Origin: Candidatus Streptomyces philanthi
GTDB lineage: Bacteria; Actinomycetota; Actinomycetes; Streptomycetales; Streptomycetaceae
Assembly: GCA_018114805.1 (NCBI GenBank)
Contig: CP073042.1
Span: 4,757,501 to 4,821,500 of the forward strand
Direction: 5' to 3'
DNA length: 64,000 nucleotides
Shown here: positions 57,412 to 64,000 of the stretch, in pieces
Layout: each line of letters opens with the position of its first letter
Numbering within the stretch: position 1 is the first letter of the stretch
Made by a program: the position numbers and the translations under genes
The notes under the pieces: model-generated
What the model was told of the DNA's origin: nothing
Databases searched by the model: none
The model's input: the letters and a program-made list of their open reading frames with translations, nothing else

Positions 57412-57474
57412 CACGGGGCACGGGGCACGGGGCACGGGGCACGGGGCACGGGGCACGGGGCACGGGGCACGGGG
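57412..57474. repeat. CACGGGG heptamer array, 9 perfect copies
   Basis: Sixty-three bases consist of nine identical CACGGGG units between the LigB-like gene and the terminator at 57522. A tenth, imperfect unit follows (CGACGCC). There is no gene here. This is the longest array of a family seen across the window. Confidence 0.98.
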
Positions 57475-57521
57475 CGACGCCCGTCCGGAAGTGCGGGACG
57501 CACCGGCCGTCGCCGGCACGA

Positions 57522-57557
57522 CCACGGCCGCGGAGCCAGGAGGCTCCGCGGCCGTGG
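57522..57557. terminator. bidirectional terminator
   Basis: A perfect 16-bp stem (CCACGGCCGCGGAGCC, 57522-57537, with 57542-57557) has an AGGA loop. It lies 15 bp beyond the stop of the minus-strand Rv0909-like gene and also downstream of the LigB-like gene on the plus strand. Confidence 0.9.
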
Positions 57558-57571
57558 GGAACGGTCAGACG

Positions 57572-57811
57572 TTAGCGGCCCTGCGGCCCCTTGCGGTCTT
57601 CGTCCTTCTGTGCGAGGCGGTCGAGGGCGCCCTTGGCCTTGCCCGTACCGGTGTCGATCTTATCGCTGTACTTGCCCTTGGTCTTCTCGTCGACCGTCTT
57701 GGCGGCCTTGTCCAGACCGCGCTCGATCTTGTCGCCGTGCTGATGCGCGAGGTCCCCGGCCTTGCCCTTGAGCTGACCGGCCTTCACCTTGAGATTGTCC
57801 AGCAGGCCCAT
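57572..57811 (-). CDS. Rv0909/MT0933-like antitoxin-family protein
   Basis: The 79-residue, very hydrophilic helical protein (MGLLDNLKVKAGQLKGKAGD, ending QKDEDRKGPQGR) is rich in Lys, Asp and Gly with repeated KAKG-type motifs. It matches the actinobacterial family named after the M. tuberculosis Rv0909 antitoxin. No toxin gene is adjacent, so it may be a stand-alone stress or structural protein like CsbD-type proteins. GGAAGG precedes the start. Confidence 0.8.
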   Translation of the reverse strand: MGLLDNLKVKAGQLKGKAGDLAHQHGDKIERGLDKAAKTVDEKTKGKYSDKIDTGTGKAKGALDRLAQKDEDRKGPQGR

Positions 57812-57835
57812 GGGCCACCTTCCCTCGTCGGAGGA

Positions 57836-58115
57836 CTACTGTCGGGCGTCTTCCCCGGCCTCGCTGTCCGCAGCCCGCGCGGCGGACTGTTGCTTGGGAA
57901 TCGTGGCGCCGCCTGCCGCCGTGTCGCCCTGGTCGGGGGATCGACGGTGGAGGCAGCCGCCGACGAGGCCACCGGCGGGGCGTCAAGCTCCTCCGGAGCC
58001 GGGGATTCCGCGGCTGATTCCCCGGTCAGGCTACCGCCCTCATCGCCCCGCGCCGCTTCCGCGGGGGCCGCGTCAGCCGAACGCGACGAACGGCGAAACC
58101 TTGAAAAAAGCCCAT
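57836..58115 (-). pseudogene. small conserved Streptomyces protein, two frameshifts
   Basis: ATG 58115 begins MGFF. In the next frame SRFRRSSRSADAAPAEAA then GDEGGSLTGESAAESPAPEE follows, and in a third frame GGATIPKQQSAARAADSEAG and a TAG at 57836-57838. The pieces join into a ~93-residue protein like one I recall between Rv0909-like genes and miaA in other streptomycetes (MGFFSRFRRSS start, IPKQQSAE-type end). The first break fits loss of one T from a T7 run (now six A on the plus strand, 58104-58109). The second lies between about 57905 and 57960. Function unknown. Confidence 0.65.
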
Positions 58116-58298
58116 AATCACTGCATAGATTAGCCTGTGCGGCGGCAGCCCGGACGGAGCAGGATGCGCTCTCGCGCCGCTGCCACGACCCGGCTCGCTC
58201 GGCGGTGTGCCGAAACCTCGCAACGGGCAACGACCACCGCGACCCCCTGTCACGTCGCTCGTTCGAGGAGTGGCCCGTGGATTTGCGAGACTGGCCCG

Positions 58299-59249
58299 GT
58301 GAACAGCGCAGTCCCCGCTCCGCGGGTCATCGCCATCGTCGGCCCCACCGCGGCGGGCAAGTCCGATCTCGGGGTCGCCCTGGCCCGGCACCTCGGCGGC
58401 GAGGTCATCAACACCGACTCCATGCAGCTCTACCGCGGCATGAACATCGGCACCGCCAAGCTGCCCGTCGCCGAGCGGCAGGGCGTGCCGCACCGCCTGC
58501 TGGACGTCTGGGAGGTGACCGAGAAGGCCAGCGTCGCCGAGTACCAGCGGTTGGCCCGCGCGGAGATCGACCGACTGCTCGCCGAGGGGCGTACGCCGGT
58601 GCTCGTCGGGGGCTCCGGGCTGTACGTACGGGGCGCGATCGACGCTCTGGAGTTCCCGGGCACCGACCCCGCCGTCCGCACCCGCCTGGAGGCGGAGCTG
58701 CTGGAGCGGGGCAGCGGGCCATTGCACGCCCGGCTCGCGGTGGCCGACCCCCGCGCCGCCGAGGCCGTCCTCCCGAGCAACGGCCGCCGCATCGTCCGGG
58801 CCCTGGAGGTCATCGAGATCACCGGCCGCCCCTTCACCGCCAACCTGCCCGAGGCGGACTCGGCCCACAGCGCCGTCTACGACACGGTGCAGATCGGCGT
58901 GGACGTGGCCCGCCCGGAGCTGGACGAACGCATCGCCCGCCGGGTGGACCGGATGTGGGAGGCCGGCCTGGTGGACGAGGTGGAGCGACTGGAGCGCACG
59001 GGGCTACGCGAGGGGCGCACGGCCTCCCGCGCCCTGGGCTACCAGCAGGTGCTCGCGGTGCTGGCTGGGGAGTGCGACGAAGCGGAGGCACGTGTCGAGA
59101 CCGTACGAGCCACCAAGCGCTTCGCGCGCCGCCAGGATTCGTGGTTTCGACGAGATGGGCGAGTTCACTGGCTCAGCGGTGCCGCCGCTGACAGCGGGGA
59201 ACTCCAGGCGCACGCGCTGACGTTGCTCGAACGAGCGGTCACAGCCTGA
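58299..59249 (+). CDS. miaA: tRNA dimethylallyltransferase MiaA
   Basis: The 316-residue enzyme isopentenylates A37 of tRNAs reading UNN codons, the step before MiaB. It has the P-loop VIAIVGPTAAGKSDLGVALA, the DSMQLYRGMNIGTAKL motif with the catalytic Asp/Gln, LLDVWEVTEKASVAEYQR, VGGSGLYVRGAID and the late TKRFARRQDSWFRRD motif. GTG 58299 is chosen because homology begins within ten residues; there is no strong ribosome binding site. The length is standard and the frame is clean. Confidence 0.94.
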   Translation: MNSAVPAPRVIAIVGPTAAGKSDLGVALARHLGGEVINTDSMQLYRGMNIGTAKLPVAERQGVPHRLLDVWEVTEKASVAEYQRLARAEIDRLLAEGRTPVLVGGSGLYVRGAIDALEFPGTDPAVRTRLEAELLERGSGPLHARLAVADPRAAEAVLPSNGRRIVRALEVIEITGRPFTANLPEADSAHSAVYDTVQIGVDVARPELDERIARRVDRMWEAGLVDEVERLERTGLREGRTASRALGYQQVLAVLAGECDEAEARVETVRATKRFARRQDSWFRRDGRVHWLSGAAADSGELQAHALTLLERAVTA

Positions 59250-59358
59250 TCACGTGATGGCATCGGGACGCTACCGTGCGTCCTGGAGGCCGCCGTGATC
59301 GTGCAATCATCGAGCTTCGATCGTGCCGTGATGTCGACTGTGGGGAGGGCGTACGGCG

Positions 59359-59829
59359 ATGGAGGCCAGCCCTCGGGATACAGCGGAGACGCCGTCGCGC
59401 GACGAAGCGGAGCCGCTGGCGTCGGAGGAGTCCCAGGCGCTGACCCCGGACGGACCGGACGCGCAGGGCGACGACGCGCCGCTGGGCGAACCGGAGTCCT
59501 TCCGCGATCTGCGCCCGCCGCGCCGGCTGAGGGTCTGGCAGATCGCGCCCATCGTCGGGCTCGCCACCCTCGGTTCGCTGATGTTCGCCTTCCCGCTCGC
59601 CTTCGAGTTCGGTGACGGCGGCGCGGTGGTCTCCATGCTCGGCCTGCTGCTGAGTTGCTGCGCGGCCGGCTGGGGCCTGATGGCCGCCCGCCGCGTCGGC
59701 TACACCTGGCCCGGTCTGCCGCCCTGTGGCTCGGGCCGCAAGGCCGACTGGCGCTATGTGATCGCCTACGTCGCCATCGTCGCCCTCCTCGCCGCGCTGG
59801 CCATCTGGCGCGTCGCCCGCCTTCGCTAG
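59359..59829 (+). CDS. conserved membrane protein between miaA and dapF
   Basis: The 156-residue protein has an acidic N-terminal half (Glu/Asp/Ser-rich, about 1-50), then three membrane helices (QIAPIVGLATLGSLMFAFPL, VVSMLGLLLSCCAAGWGLM, WRYVIAYVAIVALLAALAIW). GGGAGGG lies 8 nt upstream of the ATG. Family members with this layout sit at the same position in other streptomycetes, as I recall. Function unknown. Confidence 0.72.
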   Translation: MEASPRDTAETPSRDEAEPLASEESQALTPDGPDAQGDDAPLGEPESFRDLRPPRRLRVWQIAPIVGLATLGSLMFAFPLAFEFGDGGAVVSMLGLLLSCCAAGWGLMAARRVGYTWPGLPPCGSGRKADWRYVIAYVAIVALLAALAIWRVARLR

Positions 59830-60012
59830 CCGTCGCCCACCGGTTCGCTCCCGCGCTCCCCTCCCGTACGACCCCCGCCGCACGGTCCGGGAGATTCGGG
59901 GGCCACCGCACGCCCCGTGGCCCCGTACCCCGGGCCGCCGGGCAGGGCCGCTGCCCCGTGCTCCGTGCTCCCGGGGGCGTCCGCGGCGCCGGCACCGTCG
60001 ACGGCGGCGCCG

Positions 60013-60018
60013 TAGGAT
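60013..60018 (+). promoter_or_regulatory. candidate -10 box of dapF promoter
   Basis: TAGGAT lies 7 nt before the dapF ATG, which would give a near-leaderless transcript. The 190 bp upstream hold only degenerate CCCCGTGCTCC-type repeats. Confidence 0.45.
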
Positions 60019-60025
60019 CGTAAGG

Positions 60026-60961
60026 ATGAGTACCGCAGAGCGGCTTCCGTTCCTCAAGGGGCACGGCACCGAGAACGACTTCGTGATCGTCCCCGACCCG
60101 GACAACCGGCTGGAGCTGTCGGCGGCGGCCGTGGCGCTCCTGTGCGACCGGCGCGCGGGCATCGGGGGCGACGGGGTGCTGCACGTCGTACGGTCGGCCG
60201 CGCACCCCGAGGCGCGGTCGATGGCCGCCGAGGCCGAGTGGTTCATGGACTACCGCAACGGGGACGGCAGCATCGCCGAGATGTGTGGCAACGGCGTACG
60301 GGTCTTCGGGCGCTACCTGCGGCACGCCGGGCTGGTCGACGCGGGGTACCTGCCCATCGCCACCCGCGCGGGCGTGCGCCGGGCGCACATCGCCAAGACC
60401 GCGCCCGCCTCCGACCCGCGCGGCCAGGAAGGTGCCGAGGGCGGCATCACGGTGGCGATGGGCCGGGCGCTGCTGCCGGATGGGCTGGACGCGGAGGTCA
60501 CCGTCTCGGTGGCCGGGCTGAGTTGGCCGGCGCGCCACGTGAACATGGGCAACCCGCACGCCGTCGCGTTCGTCGGCGACCTCGCCGACGCCGGCAACCT
60601 GTTCACCGCGCCGGACGTGCGCCCCGCCTCGGCGTACCCGGACGGCGTCAACGTCGAGTTCGTGGTGGACCGCGGCCGGCGCCACGTGGCCATGCGCGTG
60701 CACGAGCGGGGCGCGGGGGAGACCCGGTCCTGCGGCACCGGCGCCTGCGCCGTCATGGTGGCCGCCGCCCGCCGCGACGGCCTGGACCCCGCGGTGCTCG
60801 GCCACCCCGTCACGTACACCGTGGACGTGCCCGGCGGGCGGCTGACGATCGCCGAGCTGCCCGACGGCAGCGTGGAGATGACGGGGCCCGCCGTGATCGT
60901 GTGTGAGGGGACCCTGGAACCCGGGTGGCTGCGGGGCGCCCTCGGGGACGGCGCCGCGTAG
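60026..60961 (+). CDS. dapF: diaminopimelate epimerase
   Basis: The 311-residue enzyme converts LL- to meso-diaminopimelate for lysine and peptidoglycan. Both catalytic cysteines are present, in AEMCGNGVRVFGRYL and RSCGTGACAVMVAA, together with KGHGTENDFVIV at the N-terminus and VNMGNPHAVAFV. An insert of about 12 residues near 128 is low-complexity. The frame is clean. Confidence 0.95.
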   Translation: MSTAERLPFLKGHGTENDFVIVPDPDNRLELSAAAVALLCDRRAGIGGDGVLHVVRSAAHPEARSMAAEAEWFMDYRNGDGSIAEMCGNGVRVFGRYLRHAGLVDAGYLPIATRAGVRRAHIAKTAPASDPRGQEGAEGGITVAMGRALLPDGLDAEVTVSVAGLSWPARHVNMGNPHAVAFVGDLADAGNLFTAPDVRPASAYPDGVNVEFVVDRGRRHVAMRVHERGAGETRSCGTGACAVMVAAARRDGLDPAVLGHPVTYTVDVPGGRLTIAELPDGSVEMTGPAVIVCEGTLEPGWLRGALGDGAA

Positions 60962-60987
60962 CCACCCGGGCCGGTAGCGGCGGGGTG

Positions 60988-61006
60988 ACGGGGCGAGTCG
61001 CCCCGT
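60988..61006. terminator. possible hairpin after dapF
   Basis: ACGGGGCGA and TCGCCCCGT form a 9-bp near-palindrome with a single-base centre, 26 bp past the dapF stop. The loop is too tight for a strong terminator unless the inner pair opens. Confidence 0.4.
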
Positions 61007-61229
61007 ACTCGGGAGAACATGGCAGCCTTCCCGCCGGTACCCATGGGCGAAACATCGCCTCATTCCGCTCGCTCGAATGAGTGATCTGGTTCACGCTCGA
61101 CGAGAGCGGTTCGGTGGCGCGTGATGGGCTCGGTAGCATCAAGCACCGGCACGGGCGCCCACTCGGCGCCTAGGGGCCGATCGCCCCGGCAGTCGCTGCC
61201 ATCGCCGGTCGATGCCGCCGGAGGTGCCC

Positions 61230-64000
61230 ATGAGCGCAGAGGCCACTAACCCAGCAGAACAGGGTTCGTTCGGCCGGAGGCGTGGCCGCCCGCTCATCGA
61301 CCTGCACAACCACCGCAGATTCGGCCGCGCGGCCCTGCTGGGACCGGCGCAGCGCGGCCGGGTGCCGGACGCCATCGAGCACGTGGCCAAAGCGCACTGG
61401 GCCCACCACCCCGGGGCCGATCTGGAGGTGTTGCGGCGGGCGTACGAACTCGCCGAGTCCTCGCACCGTGGGCAGATGCGCAAGAGCGGCGAGCCGTACA
61501 TCACGCACCCCCTGGCCGTGACCCTCATCCTGGCCGAACTCGGCTCCGACACCACGACCTTGACCGCGTCGCTCCTGCACGACACGGTCGAGGACACCGA
61601 GGTGACGCTCGATCAGGTGCGGCGGGAGTTCGGCGAGGAGGTCCGTTACCTCGTCGACGGCGTCACGAAGCTGGAGAAGGTCGACTACGGCGCCGCGGCC
61701 GAGCCTGAAACGTTTCGCAAGATGCTCGTCGCCACCGGAAACGACGTGCGCGTCATGTCGATCAAGCTCGCCGACCGGCTGCACAACATGCGCACGCTCG
61801 GCGTCATGCGCCCGGAGAAACAGGCCCGCATCGCCAAGGTCACCCGCGACGTGCTGATCCCCCTCGCCGAACGGCTCGGAGTGCAGGCCCTCAAGACCGA
61901 ACTGGAGGACCTGGTCTTCGCGATCCTGCACCCGGACGAGTACGCCCGCACCCGCGACCTCATCGCCGAGCACGCCACCCGCCCCGACCCGCTGGCCGAG
62001 ACCGCGCGCGCCGTCCGCGCGGTGCTGAGCGACGCGGGCATCGCGGCCGAGGTGCTCGTACGCCCGCGGCACATCGTCTCCGTGTACCGGGTGCGCTGCA
62101 AACGCGGCGAGCTGTCCGGGGCGGACCTGGGGCGGCTGCTGGTGCTCGTCGGGGAGGACGCCGACTGTTACGCGGTCCTGGGCGAACTGCACACGTGTTT
62201 CACACCGGTCATCTCGGAGTTCAAGGACTTCATCGCCGTACCGAAGTTCAACCTCTACCAGTCGCTGCACACCGCCGTCGCGGGCGAGGGCGGCAAGGTC
62301 ATCGAGGTGCTCATCCGCACCCAGCAGATGCACAAGGTCGCCGAGGCGGGAGTGGTGGCGCTCGGCAACCCGTACGCCGCCGCGGCGGACGGGGCAGAGA
62401 CCGCGGAACCAGGCGCGGCCCAGGCCGCCGACGGGGCGGGCGGCACCGGGGCGCCCGGCGGCCTCGGCGAGGCCGTGGACGGCGAGCGGGCGGATCCGAC
62501 GCGGCCCGGCTGGCTGTCCCGGCTGCTGGACTGGCAGCGCGCCGTGTCGGACACGGACGCCTTCTGGTCCTCGCTCTGTGACGACCTTGCCCAGGACCGG
62601 GAGATCACCGTGTTCGCTGCCGACGGCATCGTCCTCAGCGTTCCGGACGGGGCGAGCTGCGTGGACGCCGTGTACGCCCGGTACGGGGCGGTGGGGCACT
62701 CCTGCGTGGGCGCCCGGGTCAACGGCCGTCTCGTCACGCTCAGCACGATGCTGGACGACGGGGACAGCGTGCAGTTCCTCATGACGACGGGGCGCGACGC
62801 CGCGTCTTCCGGGCCCTCGCCGGAATGGCTCGCGCACGCGCGCACGCCCGCCGCGCGCATCGCCATCACGCACTGGCTCGCCGCCCACGCCACCCCGTCG
62901 GAGCGGCCGACGCCTCCCGCCCCGGCGACCGGGCCCCGCCCCGCCCCTCACCCCGCCCACGGCGCCGCCGCCCCCGCACCCGACGCTCCGGAGGCGGACA
63001 GCGCGCAGGCGGATGCGCGCCGCCCGGGCGCCACGGTGCCCGACGTGAGAGCCCGCCGTACGGAGCAGGTGACGGCGGGCCACAGGCCGGACGGTGGCCA
63101 CGCGACGGACGAGACCCAGCGGCCTCACGTCCAGCCTGCTCCCACGCACGGGACGACGGAAGACGCCGTAACGGGGCACGGGGCGCGGGGCGTGGAGCGC
63201 CAGCCACGACATGGCACACGGGGCACGGAGCACGGAGCCCGGGGCGCGGAGCCTCCCAGCGGCCGTCCGGGCCGCGCAGGCCGACCGGTCCGCCACCGGT
63301 GCGCCGCCCGGCAGCACCGACGGCGCACCGGGCGCCGTCACCGGCGCGCCGGCCGGCGCCGAGCCCCGGTCGCGCGGCGCCGACCGCGTGCCGCCGTCCG
63401 CCGCGCGCGCCGAGGAGTCACCGGGTTCGGTCGCCGGCGACGGCACCGCCCCGGGCGTCGGTTCCCGCCCCGTCTCCGGCGCCGAGGGGCCACCGGGCGG
63501 CCCCGCAGCGGCGACCGACACCACGACCTCCCGTGCCGCAGCCACTCCCACCGCCACGCCCGTCACGCCCGTCAGCGGCACTCCGTTGAGCGAGACGGAG
63601 CCGTCCGCGCACGCGCCCGTCACGCCCACACAGGCCGCGGCCACTGCCGTCGAACCGGACACCCGAGGCGGCGACCGCGAGACCGCCGACGCGCGGCCCG
63701 CGCCCCAGGCGCAACGGTTCGCCACGGCACCCCACGGGGCGGGAACGGCCACCGCGGCAGCCGTCGCCGACGCCCGTGACGTGGCCGATGCTCCAGCCGA
63801 CTCCGACTCCGACTCCGACTCCGACTCCGACTCCGACTCCGACTCCGACTCCGACTCCGACTCCGACTCCGACTCCGACTCCACGGTGCGGACGGTGGCC
63901 TCGCCCGCGCGGGCCGCTACGGACGCACCGCCAGGCCCGCCCCCCGGCAGGCGACGGAGCGTCGGTGTGGTCGTGGACCAACCCGGCGCGACGGTGCGGT
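61230..64000 (+). CDS. rshA: RelA/SpoT-family HD hydrolase (RshA-like), frameshifted in its tail and running off the window
   Basis: GGAGG 5 nt before ATG 61230 fixes the start. An HD hydrolase domain (about 70-200; YITHPLAVTLILAEL, LLHDTVEDTEVTLDQVRREFG) is well conserved for (p)ppGpp removal. The synthetase-like domain (about 270-385) keeps KDFIAVPKFNLYQSLHTAV but the usual DxxGxR motif reads DLGRLLV, so synthesis is doubtful. A TGS domain lies at about 457-520 (REITVFAADGIVLSVPDGAS). After that comes a disordered tail. Between 63172 and about 63240, inside CACGGGG-type repeats, the frame must move by one base to keep coding-like sequence, which then contains (Asp-Ser)14 and remains open to the window end. 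In the unshifted frame it stops at 63779. It resembles S. coelicolor RshA. Confidence 0.85.
63799..63882 (+). repeat. GACTCC hexamer array, 14 perfect copies (Asp-Ser repeat)
   Basis: Eighty-four bases of perfect tandem GACTCC encode (Asp-Ser)14 in the frame inferred for the RshA-like tail. Being a multiple of three it can change length without frameshift. Confidence 0.97.

Noticed and set aside
57412-57474. Heptamer array considered as CRISPR or as a protein repeat
   Set aside because: There are no unique spacers, the unit is only 7 bp, and the frame it encodes on the minus strand has no start or conserved context.

Overview
The window is chromosomal DNA of a Streptomyces species. Evidence: very high G+C with G/C-biased third codon positions, an actinobacterial 23S rRNA and spacer, and a gene order that follows (from memory) the S. 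coelicolor stretch from about SCO5746 to SCO5794: osaCAB, ftsK, an HTH membrane protein, rimO, pgsA, cinA, clgR, dps, nei, lhr, recA-recX, gluDCBA, gluRK, miaB, miaA, dapF and a RelA/SpoT-family gene. No plasmid, phage, insertion sequence or CRISPR array was seen.

Layout. 1-3550: 16S-23S spacer, 23S rRNA, 5S rRNA and a strong operon terminator. 3583-4510: a shortened DegT/DnrJ-type aminotransferase remnant, a tRNA-Thr(GGU) and a bidirectional hairpin. 4546-13888: osmoadaptation cluster osaC (minus), osaA and osaB (plus). 14237-22403: ftsK, rodZ-like gene, rimO-pgsA (ATGA overlap), cinA, clgR, dps. 22404-33426: a decayed stretch with nei and a 5-kb lhr helicase gene, both broken, then an AraC regulator, azlC (broken)/azlD, a toroid-fold gene (broken) and a DUF3046 gene. 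33684-37224: AI-2E-family permease, recA, recX. 37494-41103: minus-strand sulfur genes (rhodanese, cysteine dioxygenase, a Cys-rich leader peptide) and a flavin monooxygenase. 41908-48264: gluDCBA glutamate uptake and its gluR-gluK two-component system. 48293-53156: GH38 mannosidase and ROK genes, both broken. 53258-64000: TAXI protein, miaB, small conserved genes, a LigB-fold gene, miaA, dapF and the start of an RshA-type gene that leaves the window.

Three themes stand out. First, at least nine accessory genes carry frameshifts or nonsense codons, and four more conserved genes carry likely indels only in non-conserved ends. The long core genes (osaC, osaA, ftsK, rimO, recA, gluABCD, gluRK, miaA, dapF) are uninterrupted, so selective decay fits better than uniform sequencing error, though read-level checking is needed. 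Second, a heptamer family (CACGGGG and relatives) is scattered through intergenic DNA and into a few genes, with nine perfect tandem copies at 57412-57474. Third, several control elements are readable: PafBC/RecA-NDp-type DNA-damage promoters at recA and lhr, and a cysteine-rich leader ORF whose 3' end is perfectly complementary to the apparent ribosome binding site of the cysteine dioxygenase gene downstream. The last is the best candidate here for an undescribed regulatory system.
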